Positions 54,969 through 63,611 are shown, counted from the first letter of the stretch. The stretch: DNA of 64,000 bases from Micromonospora inositola (GCF_900090285.1 NZ_LT607754.1:6474001-6538000); one strand, 5' to 3'. Numbers and translations: made by a program. Notes: generated by a model not told the origin, from the sequence alone.

Positions 54969-55347
54969 GGCTATTTCTCCGATCGGTTCGTGTGCGCGGT
55001 GCGTCGGTGATGGACGCGTGACTTCCGGCGTGGGGCAAGTCGGTGGTGGTAGGCGGTCGTGGGCGTCGCCGGGTGGGGCGCCGTCCGGTGGCGGGTTCCG
55101 CGGCGGCGGCGATGAGGGCGGCGAGGTCGGCGGCGGAGAAGCGCAGGTGCTTGCCGAGGAAGGTGCAGGGGATCTGGCGGCGGCCGGCGCGGCGGCGCAG
55201 CCAGGATTCCGTGACGCGCAGTCGTGCTGCGGCTTCTGACGGGGTGTAGAGACGCGGGTCTTGGTCGTCGCTGTGACCGGTTACGTGGGCAGGTGGGGGC
55301 GCGGGTGGCGGTAGCCGGCGTCGGGGTCGAGGCGGGGTGGATTGCAT
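53920..55347 (-). CDS. excisionase-like helix-turn-helix protein, frame overlapping integrase
   Basis: From ATG 55347 (MQSTPPRPRRRLPPPAPPPA) residues 25-90 form a MerR/Xis-type HTH: RLYTPSEAAARLRVTESWLR, RRAGRRQIPCTFLGKHLRFS, ADLAALI. This is a typical element excisionase and stands upstream of int. There is no stop codon in the frame before the integrase start (54968). The frame stays open, in a different phase, through almost all of int to 53920. The HTH part is well supported; the last 350 residues are arginine/proline-rich and are most likely an overrun caused by a lost stop. Expected normal length is 80-130 aa. Confidence 0.55.
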   Translation of the reverse strand: MQSTPPRPRRRLPPPAPPPAHVTGHSDDQDPRLYTPSEAAARLRVTESWLRRRAGRRQIPCTFLGKHLRFSAADLAALIAAAAEPATGRRPTRRRPRPPTTTDLPHAGSHASITDAPRTRTDRRNSHGLGGETPHQIPRPPPHARRHRHHRLRPRRARRRRHPRQRDRRGSRPRHLHRPPRRTHPPRRLGTDLAVNTPGIPGHLVGLPQPPAAAHPARPWPAAPGRHPPPTHQDARRHSRQAPLTAIRHRRDHGAVDDPPGSGRRPADPVEPLPRHPYPQRHPRRTTPRHRRPGRRHRRPPTTGLRRADDPHRRLHRHAMGRTRRPPPRQPRPHHRQHLRPPRRRRAARSRRQAVPRPTQDQRLRPPHPPTPLPHQPPRHPPRRTPPRHRLPRRPRPPPTPLQLQPPCLDPVRLRRPGTRHSTSAARHAFPRPAPHSQDLAHRRRHPRDRPSPPPRTPPRRGARHLQPRHRTHDQ

Positions 55348-55455
55348 GCGGCTTCCTCGAGTCGAGGTGGGTGACAGGGCCTGGGCCAGCACGGGTGGCG
55401 CTTCGCGGGCAGCCGTATGGGGCCGTCCGCGAAGAGCCACATGGTGCGGCAGGGG

Positions 55456-56633
55456 TCAGTGATAGCGGCACAACAAGAGGCGGAGGGCGGTCGCTTGGGC
55501 GAGGACGACGCCGTTGCCGAGGACGCGCAGCGCGCCGGTGCGGGGCAGTCGGAGCGTGGGGTCGGTGACCCAGTGCTCGGGTAGGCCCATGAGCCATTCC
55601 ACGAACGGTGGCGCGAGCACGGGTTTGCCGTGCTGCCCGGGTTGGGTGGGTTCGGGGACGGGGATCAGGAGTTCCCAGCGGGCGATCGCGGTGGCGTAGA
55701 TCCCCCATGTGGCCCCGTCGAGTGTGCCGAGGCTGCCGCTGGTGAGCTGGGCGACGGTGGTGCGCAGGTCCGGGCCGCCGTCGCCGTGGCGGCCGGGGCC
55801 GCGCGCGTCGGAGGCCCGGGGCGTCGGAAGGCAACAACCTGGAAGACGCACCGCCGCTGACGGCAGGGTGAGGTCCCCGTGCGAGCCGCGTTGTCCGGCG
55901 CAGCCTTTCTGCCCGTCGGTGGCACGCAGGGTGGGCAGCAGTACCTCTGACAGGGGCGGCCGGAAGCCCGGGCCGGCACGGCGGCCTGAGGTGCCGGTGT
56001 CGCTAGCACGTGGGGTCGGCAGAAGGTTATGCCCGGTGCCGTGAGGTTCGATGACGTCGGGCAGTCCGCGCTGGTGGCCGGGTCCCTTGCCGTCACGGGC
56101 GCAGGGTGTGGGCAGCGTCCGCAGCCTCTCCCCCGCCGCCGTTGGCGAGCAGGAACAGCCGGTCGCGTCGGTGGGCGGCGCCGATGTCGGATGCGCGTAG
56201 GCATAGCCAGCTCGTGTCGTACCCGAGCGCGGCCAGGTCGGCGTGGACGACGTCGAGTCCGCGTCTGCGGAGGGCGGCCACGTTCTCCACGAACACGACC
56301 GGGTCGAAGACAGCGAATGGCCTGGGTGATGTGGGTCCAGAGGCTGGAGTGGGGGCCTGTGATGCCGGCGCGTTTGCCGGCGTTGGAGATGTCCTGACAG
56401 GGGAATCCGGCGGTGAGGACGTCGACGGCCGGAACGCGGGTCCAGTCGACGGTGCGGATGTCGCCGGAGTTGGGCACATCGGGCCAGTGGTAGGCGAGGA
56501 CGGTGCGGGCGTGTCGGTCGACCTCGACGTACCAGGCGAGCCGGCCGCCGAGCACCAATTCAACGGCCATGTCGAGGCCGCCGTATCCCGTGCACAGCGA
56601 TCCGATCCGGGGCCCCGGGCGGTGGTCACTCAC
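55456..56633 (-). pseudogene. DNA (cytosine-5-)-methyltransferase with two frameshifts
   Basis: The start ATG 56633 opens a frame with motif I (SLCTGYGGLDMAVELVLGG) and the catalytic PCQ motif (TAGFPCQDISNAGKRAGITG). Near 56306 it must shift to read VVFVENVAALRRRGLDVVHA (ENV motif) and ASDIGAAHRRDRLFLLANG (motif VIII). Near 56098 it must shift again to a frame with three LPTPRASD-like repeats. That frame continues to the C-terminus PFVEWLMGLPEHWVTDPTLR and VLGNGVVLAQATALRLLL. Taken together it is a complete enzyme of about 390 residues, but the present sequence cannot make it. Either recent decay or sequencing indels in GC-rich runs. Confidence 0.85.
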
Positions 56634-56672
56634 GCCACCCCCCCGTGCACGCCTATGGTGATGGCCTGGCTG

Positions 56673-57671
56673 TCAGTCATCGGCGGCCCCGAGCGGGTCG
56701 GGCTTCTGGGTCTTGGCGAACACGAGGACGTCTTCGTGTGCGATGAGGTGCATCGGGGTGCCCGCGGTGCGGGCCCGGCGGACCTGCTGGAGCTGGAAGA
56801 AGCTGGGCCGGGCGACGAGGTGCCCGTCGCGGACGGCCGCCAGTAGGGCGACGCACCGGTCCACCGGGGTCAGGCCGGCGCGGATCCCCGCGCCGATGAC
56901 CGCTGACGGCAGGTCGACCAGCTGGCCGTGCTTGCGCCAGGGGCGGGCGGTAACCACGACGATCCCGCCGGGGCGCAGCAGAGTGTGGCAGCCGGCCAGG
57001 ATCTGGGCGAACCCGTCGGCGAGTCCGGTGAGGTCCCGGTAGGCGAGGTTGCCGCGGTCGGTGCCGTCGTTGTAGGCGTTGTCGAACTTCGCCACCCCGT
57101 CCGCGCCTGGGCGGACCAGGCCGTGGACGGTCGGCCCGTACGGCGGCGACGTCACCACCAGGGCGACCTGGCCGGCGAGGGCGGCGGGAACGAGGGACAG
57201 GATGCGGGTTGCGTCGCCGCGCATGACCGCGCCCCTGCCGGTCGCTCCTTGGCGTTGGGCGTGGGCGATGTTGGCGTCGGCGATGTCGGACCAACGGGAC
57301 TCGTATTCGACGCCGATGGCGTCGCGGCCGGCGTGGATGGCCTCGACGAGGGTGGTGCCGATGCCGCACATCGGGTCGAGGACCAGGTCCCCGGGGTTGG
57401 TGTAGGCGGCGACGGCGTGGGCGGCGATCGCCGGCAGCATCCGGGCGGGGTGCTTCACCGATTCGGCCACGTACCGGCCTCGGCGCTGCACCGGCCCGGT
57501 GCTCTGGGCGGTCGCCCACACCGACAGGCCCTCTGGCCCGGTCGGGGCCGGGTGGCGTCCGTCGTACTCCCGGTGGCGATCCTCGGTGGCGCGGTGCGTG
57601 CCGCCGGTGCCCTCCGGCCGGGCCGGCTCGTCCGGTGCGTGGGTGGTGGGGTGCTCAGCCACGGCGGTCAC
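56673..57671 (-). CDS. SAM-dependent methyltransferase (DNA N4/N6-type motifs)
   Basis: A 332-residue protein starting GTG 57671, overlapping the upstream gene by 17 bp. The SAM motif is VLDPMCGIGTTLVEAIHAG (99-107 core), and the catalytic motif IV follows as VVTSPPYGPTVHG (174-178). This order I-IV fits gamma-like N6/N4 DNA methyltransferases, although DPMCG also occurs in RNA methyltransferases. The C-terminal part has LVDLPSAVIGAGIRAGLTPV and PSFFQLQQVRRARTAGTPMH. It is the second gene of a two-gene operon in the integrative element; no restriction enzyme is seen nearby. A role in self-protection or element regulation is possible. Confidence 0.82.
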   Translation of the reverse strand: MTAVAEHPTTHAPDEPARPEGTGGTHRATEDRHREYDGRHPAPTGPEGLSVWATAQSTGPVQRRGRYVAESVKHPARMLPAIAAHAVAAYTNPGDLVLDPMCGIGTTLVEAIHAGRDAIGVEYESRWSDIADANIAHAQRQGATGRGAVMRGDATRILSLVPAALAGQVALVVTSPPYGPTVHGLVRPGADGVAKFDNAYNDGTDRGNLAYRDLTGLADGFAQILAGCHTLLRPGGIVVVTARPWRKHGQLVDLPSAVIGAGIRAGLTPVDRCVALLAAVRDGHLVARPSFFQLQQVRRARTAGTPMHLIAHEDVLVFAKTQKPDPLGAADD

Positions 57672-58530
57672 CGCCCTCTCGGTGCCGCCGCCGTTGCGAC
57701 GGGGCGGCCGGTGGGGGGCTGAACACCAGCAGGTCGGCGTGGACGCGGTGGTGCGTGAGCGTCCACTGTTGCCCGGCCGTCTCCTCGGCGAGGGCGAGGA
57801 GTTCTTCGTCGGTGACGTGGTAGACGAAAGCGTCGGTGTCGGTGTCGGCGGTGACCGCGACGATGTGCTGCAGGTAGCCCAGCCCGACGTTCGCCGCTGC
57901 GGCGGCGAGAGGGCTGAAGTCCTCCGGCGTCGCGGTGGTGCCGGCGGGGACCGCGACGATGAGCACGAGGCAACCGCCGGGGCGCAGCAGCCGGGCGCAG
58001 GCGGCCAGCAGACACGCCAGGCGCACCTGGCTCGTGGCCTCGTTCTCGTCGAGGGGCCAGGAGGCGACCAGCAGGCCGGTCGCCTGCGGCGAGCCATCGG
58101 GGTCGGCCGGGTCGGTGAGGTCGTCACCGAACCAGGCGCTCACCTCCGGCACGTCGTCGTTGAACTGCTGCTGCTCGGACGGGTTGGGTTCGGCAGGTTC
58201 GCTGGCCGGGCCGATGAGGAGGTTGGGTCCGTCGGTGAACCAGCAGGGGTGGTGCCGGCGCCGCCCGGCGAGGCAGGCGGTGGTGAGGGCGTGGTCGTCG
58301 GTGCAGTCGACGACAGTGTCGCCGGGCCGGCTGTAGGCGGACACGAGGCGGTAGGCCAAGCGGGCACCGACGGTGCGGCCTGCGTCGGCGGAGGTTCGGG
58401 CGGTGCGCCACACAGTGATCGGCACCGGCGGGTCGCCGGCCACAAGATCGGTCTGGGTCGGGTCGGCGCCGGAGCGGTCCGGGTCGACGGGGCGGGCGGG
58501 GGGCTGGTGCTGCGGCGTGTGCTCGCTCAT
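57655..58530 (-). CDS. methyltransferase-like protein without obvious catalytic motif
   Basis: A 291-residue protein from ATG 58530. It has a Rossmann-like pattern: RLAYRLVSAYSRPGDTVVDC (motif I position, but TDDH instead of FxGxG), GLLVASWPLDE where (D/N/S)PPY would be expected, and LLAACARLLRPGGCLVLIVA. The loss of both hallmark motifs suggests a degenerate or regulatory subunit partnering the next gene, which it overlaps by 17 bp. A phased GTGAG array and conserved 35-bp block lie directly upstream. Confidence 0.7.
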   Translation of the reverse strand: MSEHTPQHQPPARPVDPDRSGADPTQTDLVAGDPPVPITVWRTARTSADAGRTVGARLAYRLVSAYSRPGDTVVDCTDDHALTTACLAGRRRHHPCWFTDGPNLLIGPASEPAEPNPSEQQQFNDDVPEVSAWFGDDLTDPADPDGSPQATGLLVASWPLDENEATSQVRLACLLAACARLLRPGGCLVLIVAVPAGTTATPEDFSPLAAAAANVGLGYLQHIVAVTADTDTDAFVYHVTDEELLALAEETAGQQWTLTHHRVHADLLVFSPPPAAPSQRRRHREGGDRRG

Positions 58531-58567
58531 GTGGTGTCGGCTCCGCGCCGCGCAGGCAGTGCGCTGA

Positions 58568-58639
58568 CACCCTCAAACCCGTGTTTGTGTGCTCTGGCGA
58601 ACGCCCCCCGTTCTCACAACGGCTCACGGTCGCTCACAA
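58568..58639 (-). promoter_or_regulatory. element promoter/operator: GTGAG array plus 35-bp block
   Basis: On the minus strand GTGAG occurs three times exactly 10 bp apart (CTCAC on plus at 58613, 58623, 58633). Ten bases later comes the 35-bp block (58568-58602) GTTCGCCAGAGCACACAAAC continuing to GGGTTTGAGGGTG. The same pair recurs inverted at 63612-63673. It ends 38 bp before the methyltransferase-like gene. A regulator-binding array with promoter is the best explanation. Confidence 0.65.
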
Positions 58640-58677
58640 CCAGCGCGAAATGAGGTACTTAGCCCCGATGTCTCGCC

Positions 58678-58806
58678 TCACGACCTCGTGGTTGCCCCGC
58701 TTCGCAGCGGAACGGTGTCGCCGGTGCGGCACCATTGGGTCAGGGCCCGCCAGCCGAAGGCGAGCAGCAGGCCCGGCAGGTAGAGCAGCAGCGCGAGCCA
58801 GGCCAC
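58678..58806 (-). pseudogene. N-terminal fragment of an isoprenylcysteine-methyltransferase-like membrane protein
   Basis: GTG 58806 opens MAWLALLLYLPGLLLAFGWR followed by ALTQWCRTGDT. This is the typical start of short membrane methyltransferase-like proteins that neighbour cation-efflux genes in actinobacteria. A TGA ends it after 42 residues and nothing further is recognisable. Confidence 0.45.
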
Positions 58807-58809
58807 GGG

Positions 58810-59199
58810 TTACGCCGTCCGGTCGGTGCAGCAGCCATCGGTGCAGCCCGGGCCTTGGCCGGTGGCGGCGTCGACGGCAGGCAGGGGTGCGCAGTCGTCG
58901 CAGTGTTCACCGCGCCAGGCTTCAACGCCTTCCTTGACCGCGACCCCGGCGATGACGAGCGCGGCGATCGGGTCGGCCCACGACCAGCCCCAGACGGCGT
59001 TGAGGACCAGGCCGACGAGCAGCACCGTCGAGAGGTAGGTGCACAGCATGGTCTGGGTCGAGTCGGCGGCCAGCCGGTCGCTGCCGGAGACAGGATCGTC
59101 CGGCGCGGAGGAAACGTCGCGGGCGCCACGCTGGGACCGTGGGAGGCCTGGTCGTGGTCCCTGACCGAACTGATACCCGACGCCTTTCCGCCCTGCCAA
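58810..59199 (-). pseudogene. cation diffusion facilitator transporter, C-terminal fragment
   Basis: Recognisable from SGSDRLAADSTQTMLCTYLS, with TM helices STVLLVGLVLNAVWGWSWAD and PIAALVIAGVAVKEGVEAWR. A Cys-rich tail follows: GEHCDDC, GCTDGCC. These are the last TM helices (with the metal-site Asp pair in ADSTQT/ADP) and tail of a CDF family exporter. The first two-thirds are missing; the frame upstream is not CDF-like. It and the small membrane fragment after it are the remains of a metal-efflux operon. Confidence 0.75.
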
Positions 59200-59212
59200 T
59201 CACACGGCGTTT

Positions 59213-60502
59213 CTAGGTGGCGACGAGCAGCGCCGGGCGGGCATCCCGGGGCAGCCTCCATTTGGCGTTCCGGTCGGTGAAGTCGAAGTTGGACCTGTCG
59301 ATCACCACGTAGCCGTCCGTGGCGTACACGTGAAAGGACCGGTGAGCACCGGCTGGCAGCTGAACTTGGGACTGAGCCTGCCCCGTGCGCTGGTCAAGTC
59401 GTGACAACTCGTCGCGGTCGGTGACGACGTACACGCTGGTCCGGTCCGCAGTGACGTCGCTGACGGTACCGGCGAAGGATCGCTGCCATACGGGGGAGCC
59501 ATCGAGGCCGGACACGGCGCGGACGGTGTCGCGGACCGAGAGGTACTCAAGCGTCAGGTCACCGACGTCGACGGCGATCCAGTCGTGGGGCCACACCCCG
59601 GTTATCGAACCGTCCTGGTGGATGCGCCAGCTTCCGCCGTCGTTGCTGACGTGGAAGCCGTCGCACATGGACTGCGCCACCACACAACCGGAGGGCTCAA
59701 CGAACCATGATCGGTTCGCAGCGGGCGAGCCTGCCGTGGGTTGCCACGTGGTCAGCTCGCGTCCGGATTCGGCGTCGTACAGTTGCACCTGCTTCGGCCG
59801 GTCACACGCCAGGACCACCGCGACCACGGTCGGTCCGGTCCAGTTCACTCCGGAACATCCGGGCAGGTCGACCTGCCACAGCCGCCGCCCGGTCGCGGGT
59901 TCGAACGCGTCGAGGGAATGTTCGCCGGAGCTGACGAGCACGGGGGCATGCTGCCGGGTCTCGGTGGCGAACAGCTCAATCAGGCTGTCACCGTAGACGG
60001 TCGCGACGCCGGTCGGACCGCCGATGTAGCTGTCGCCGCCGATGTCCCGCTCGACCGTGGCACGCCACGCGATCGTGCCGGTTCGCCCGTCCATTCCAGC
60101 CAGCGCTCCGTCGGACCACTTCACCACGACCATCGGCGGGTTCGCTCCGTGTGCCGGAATCGCGACCACTCCGGTGACGTCCGCCGGAAACCGGTGGTAC
60201 GACCAGAACGGCGGATGCCCATCCGCCGCGGTCAACGGTTCGGCCCACACATCGTGCTCGGTGCCGAAGACCCGCAACCGCCGTTCGACTATCAACGGTG
60301 CGGCACGCAGCGCGGCGACCACCCCGGACCGGGGAGAGGCGACCGCGTCCGGATAACGGGCGGTTGCCGCCGTGTGCCATTCGCCCGGCTTGACCATGAA
60401 ATAGGTGCCAACCCCGCACGACGCGACGAGCACCAGCACCATGGCCGGCACCGCCCAGACCCACCATCGGACAGCACGGCCACGCCGTACCTCGCCAGCC
60501 AT
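59213..60502 (-). CDS. membrane-anchored PQQ-type beta-propeller protein
   Basis: About 429 residues from ATG 60502 (MAGEVRRGRAVRWWVWAVPA). One N-terminal membrane helix (VWAVPAMVLVLVASCGVGTY) leads to an external domain. Propeller blades show the tryptophan-docking repeats of PQQ-like beta-propellers: GRTGTIAWRATV, EPATGRRLWQVDL, LDGSPVWQRSFAG and TDRDELSRLDQRTGQAQSQV. Such proteins are scaffolds or sensors with no fixed chemistry. It is not in an operon with the flanking fragments. Confidence 0.8.
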   Translation of the reverse strand: MAGEVRRGRAVRWWVWAVPAMVLVLVASCGVGTYFMVKPGEWHTAATARYPDAVASPRSGVVAALRAAPLIVERRLRVFGTEHDVWAEPLTAADGHPPFWSYHRFPADVTGVVAIPAHGANPPMVVVKWSDGALAGMDGRTGTIAWRATVERDIGGDSYIGGPTGVATVYGDSLIELFATETRQHAPVLVSSGEHSLDAFEPATGRRLWQVDLPGCSGVNWTGPTVVAVVLACDRPKQVQLYDAESGRELTTWQPTAGSPAANRSWFVEPSGCVVAQSMCDGFHVSNDGGSWRIHQDGSITGVWPHDWIAVDVGDLTLEYLSVRDTVRAVSGLDGSPVWQRSFAGTVSDVTADRTSVYVVTDRDELSRLDQRTGQAQSQVQLPAGAHRSFHVYATDGYVVIDRSNFDFTDRNAKWRLPRDARPALLVAT

Positions 60503-61201
60503 GCCCCGCCCCCGTGAACGCACACCTGATACTGCCACTTCCGGCCGGACAGCCATGACCCGTCGCCGCCGCCCTCGCGGCGCGGGATCCACTTGTCGAA
60601 CTGCGCCCGCACTAGCTGGACGTGCTGGGCACGGCCGCTGGCTCCGGCGTCGACCGTTCAGCCGCCAGGCGCCTGATCAATCGATTGACCACCGGTCATC
60701 GTCGCCGGCCGTGGCATGACACCGTCCCCGATGACATCGGGCTGACGCGCCCCGGTGACGGCACTGTCGTCAAAGCGGTCGACGCCGCAATGACATCAAC
60801 GGCGTCCGGTGTGACATTGCGGTCTGCGACCGTGCCACCGACCCGACGCTAGTCGTTGTGAGCGCTCGTGAGCGGCTGTGAGTGTCATCGCCTGCGTTGT
60901 CATCGGCCGTCACGAATCGGGCGGACACCTCGCCCGCTAGGGCGCGGAGAGTCGATGCCATGGCGGGTAGCGGTGTCACAGTACAGCTCAGGGGCTGTAT
61001 CACATACCGCTCTCAACGATCACAGTCGATGTCAGGGAATCGGTTCGGGATCGTGCCATCGATCGGCGCGGCGGTGTCAGAGGCGGCGCAACCTGCGCCG
61101 TGAGGGCCTTGTGAGTCGCTCGTGTCGTAATCGGCGCCTGCCTGGTGCCGTGACACCACGACGGCGCCAATCGACATTCTTCGTTGCTTGGGGAGTGTGA
61201 C
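60503..61201. other. regulatory intergenic region of the integrative element
   Basis: About 700 bp without a believable gene. It contains a phased GTGAG array (60857-60883) and at least six ATGACA/TGTCAT-like words between 60710 and 60905. Further GTGAG words at about 61100 and 61111 lie 90-100 bp before the sigma-like gene. Divergent promoters for the propeller and sigma-like genes must be here. Confidence 0.5.
60857..60883 (+). promoter_or_regulatory. three GTGAG words at exact 10-bp spacing
   Basis: GTGAG at 60858, 60868 and 60878 (TTGTGAGCGC, TCGTGAGCGG, CTGTGAGTGT). The same phased words occur at 58613-58637 (inverted) and 63614-63628. One helical turn per unit points to a protein that binds side by side on one DNA face. 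Confidence 0.6.
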
Positions 61202-62086
61202 ATGACCGCCTCTGACATCGACTGGCCCGCCTCACCGCTGGACGCCGCCGACGCCGCGTTCGCCGCACTGACCTGCGACCCCGCACCGATGACACTCGAC
61301 CCTGACACGTTCGCCCCCGACACCGGCCTGCCCGACGATGCCATGACACTGCCGGCGCTGCGGGACTGGCTCCTCGCGCACCCGCGCGCCTTCACCGCGC
61401 GCGACGAGGTGTGGCGGGAGTTGACCCGCCGCGCCCGCCTCCACGGGCCGGCGTGGGTGATCGCCGCGGTCGGCATGGCGATGCCGGCGCTACGCCGCTA
61501 CGCCAATCACCTGAGCGCTGGCTACGGCGGCGATCCGGACGATATCGGCGCGGAGGTCCTCACCGGCTTCCTGGCCGCGCTGCGCGACCGCGTCGACCTG
61601 GCCCGCGACGCCCCCTACGCGGCGCTGTGCCGGGCGGCGTTCCGGGCCGGCTACGCCCTGCGCCAACAGGCCGGCGAGTACACGTCGGTGGACAACGTCG
61701 ACCACGTCACCGGTCCCCGCACCCCCGCCATGCCCTACGGGCACCCGGACCTGCTCGTCCAACGAGCGGTCGGCCTGGGCATCCTCGACCGGGAGGACGA
61801 ACAGCCCTACATCGACATCCGGCTCGGGCGGCGGGCGATCGAACGGGTCGCCGCCCGCCTCGGCATCACCGTCGACGCGTTGCGCATGCGGCTGGGACGC
61901 ATCGACACCCGCCTCGCCGACGCCCTCGCCAAAGGGCTGCTGACCGGCGTGACCAGCCAGCAGACGGCTGAGGAGCTCGCCCACCAAGCCGTGCACCGCT
62001 CGGCCACCCGCACTGGCCTCGCCGCGGTTAGCGGCCGCATCGCCGATCAGGTGCCGGTGTCCACGACGGCGGGGCTCGCCGCCTGA
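61202..62086 (+). CDS. sigma-factor-like regulatory protein of the integrative element
   Basis: About 294 residues from ATG 61202 (MTASDIDWPASPLDAADAAF). The middle has WVIAAVGMAMPALRRYANHL and DPDDIGAEVLTGFLAALRDR, like sigma region 2 (D-E-hh-x-h layout). The C-terminal part has AIERVAARLGITVDALRMRL followed by GRIDTRLADAL, a region-4-like helix-turn-helix. Proteins of this kind are encoded in actinobacterial integrative elements and likely regulate transfer genes. It is downstream of the GTGAG-rich region. Confidence 0.7.
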   Translation: MTASDIDWPASPLDAADAAFAALTCDPAPMTLDPDTFAPDTGLPDDAMTLPALRDWLLAHPRAFTARDEVWRELTRRARLHGPAWVIAAVGMAMPALRRYANHLSAGYGGDPDDIGAEVLTGFLAALRDRVDLARDAPYAALCRAAFRAGYALRQQAGEYTSVDNVDHVTGPRTPAMPYGHPDLLVQRAVGLGILDREDEQPYIDIRLGRRAIERVAARLGITVDALRMRLGRIDTRLADALAKGLLTGVTSQQTAEELAHQAVHRSATRTGLAAVSGRIADQVPVSTTAGLAA

Positions 62087-62325
62087 GTCACACCCCCGCG
62101 CCGCGTCAATCCGATGCCGCCACACGAGAGACCCCTGAAGGTCCTCGCCGGCCGCATCGACCCGCCGGCGAGGACGCTCGGCTGTGCCGGCACGTTGGGG
62201 GGGCTGTCGGCAGCGTCGATACTGCTGAACGTGAGCGCACGGCCGAGCCACAGGGTTCGAAGGACGCCGACTCACGACATTGGTCGACCGCTAGATCTTC
62301 AGACGCCCCGTTCGGCGTGCGGGGG

Positions 62326-62604
62326 TCAGCTGATTAGTTGGCGGATCACCACGATCGCGATGAACACGACGATGAACGCCAAGTCGATCGAGACCGTGCC
62401 CAACCGCAACGGGGGCAGGAACCGCCGAACTGGAGCAAGGATCGGCTCGGTGACCGCTCGCGCTCCGGCGGACAGCCGCGACCGGATCGACCCGGGCGCC
62501 GAGGGACCGGCGAGCGCCACGCTCCAGTCGAGCACCACGCGGGCAACCAGCAGCAGCTGCATCAGCAGCAAAATCAGGCTCACGATGCCGAGCACAGGAC
62601 CCAT
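62326..62604 (-). CDS. YggT family membrane protein
   Basis: 92 residues from ATG 62604: two hydrophobic helices (VLGIVSLILLLMQLLLVARV and FIVVFIAIVVIRQLI) around the conserved YggT loop SAGARAVTEPILAPVRRFLP followed by LRLGTVSIDLAFI. In actinobacteria YggT normally follows sepF/divIVA in the division cluster; here it is isolated. Complete and probably functional in membrane or osmotic/division-related processes (poorly defined). Confidence 0.85.
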   Translation of the reverse strand: MGPVLGIVSLILLLMQLLLVARVVLDWSVALAGPSAPGSIRSRLSAGARAVTEPILAPVRRFLPPLRLGTVSIDLAFIVVFIAIVVIRQLIS

Positions 62605-62699
62605 GAGATTCCCTCCAGAACCAGTTTGACCCAGCTCAACTGTGCGTCACCTTGTGGTGAATCCGCTGAGCGACAAGCTGTTACTCATGGCTGAACGCG

Positions 62700-62822
62700 C
62701 CGTACAGCGGGGTTGTCCTCTACCTCGCCGGCCGACTGCTGTTCCTGCGGCTTGCCGTCCGATCCGCCCCGCCAGCGCAATTCGCCGCCGTCGGCGTGGC
62801 CCTCCTCCTGCTACCGGCGGAG
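62700..62822 (+). pseudogene. LtrA family, internal C-terminal relic
   Basis: The plus frame reads VLYLAGRLLFLRLAVRSAPP, then QFAAVGVALLLLPA. This aligns with the paralogue text ALYLAGRATFLSLSIRSVPP at about 31105-31170. Only 40 residues remain, fused to the opposite-strand decarboxylase relic. Confidence 0.65.
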
Positions 62823-63156
62823 CAGACGCTGAGCGCCGGGCCCTCCCGCTCGATCCAGCGCAGCACCGCCCGGCAGGCCAGGGCCTTGGCGGCGTACGCC
62901 ACGTTGGCCGCCCCGAACGCCGCCGCGTACTCGCGACAGCGGGCACGCACGTCCTCCGCGTCCAGCACATAGGTCGGCGTGCGACACCGTGCCGAACGTC
63001 AACCAGCCGGCCGAACTCCTCGGCGATGTCCGTCAGCGCAACGCCACCCACGCGGATCCCGCCGGACTCGCATCTGGTGGTCGCCGGCCACAGACGCACG
63101 GGCAGGCGCGGTGGCAGCGACGCCCGTGACGGCGGGATCGCGTCCAGCAGGGTCAT
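62790..63156 (-). pseudogene. diaminopimelate decarboxylase (LysA) N-terminal relic
   Basis: Frame 1 from ATG 63156 reads SLPPRLPVRLWPATTRCESG and GIRVGGVALTDIAEEFG. After a short insertion the next frame reads TPTYVLDAEDVRARCREYAA, VAYAAKALACRAVLRWIERE and LSVCSAG. These are the N-terminus and the PLP-lysine strand (AYAAKA) of diaminopimelate decarboxylase. The rest of the roughly 450-residue enzyme is lost. Upstream residues CRMWLRIAPWRESEVHYP belong to another unrecognised, truncated frame. Confidence 0.7.
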
Positions 63157-63611
63157 GATTCCTCCCCCGCTTGGGTCAGATCCGGCTGCCGCAGCAGCAG
63201 ATGGGTAATGCACCTCCGACTCCCGCCACGGCGCGATGCGCAACCACATCCGGCACCCGACCAACTCGGTGCTACGCCGTGCCTCTGGATCGGAGGTCCT
63301 GAGGGCCACGCCTCACGGTGCCGCACGATCCCGCCCAAGCGCGAGAATCAATACGCAATCGCTACGGCTCTCCCCGTTTTCTTGACGCTCTAGCGACGCC
63401 GGCAGGCGCCAGGGGGCCGGCGCGACCGCCCGGCGCCACCATCGCGGCGGCCGAACACGACAGCGGGCTTGCCATCGAACGGTGGGCAGCTACGCGGACA
63501 AGCCGTGCCGGTGGAGCCGGCTGACCGTCAGAACCAGCCCCCGGAAGGCCGGTGCCACGTCGCGGACCGGGAGACCCGCTCTGACCTGCGGTGGGAGACA
63601 TCCGGGTGGCG
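63157..63611. other. region with no intact gene
   Basis: Short minus-strand peptide GCRMWLRIAPWRESEVHYPS ahead of the LysA relic is probably the tail of a lost gene. The remainder has only shadow frames. Confidence 0.35.

Noticed and set aside
54971..55837. 288-codon minus frame overlapping xis and the methyltransferase end
   Set aside because: Arginine/proline-rich and frame-shifted relative to recognisable Xis and methyltransferase motifs.
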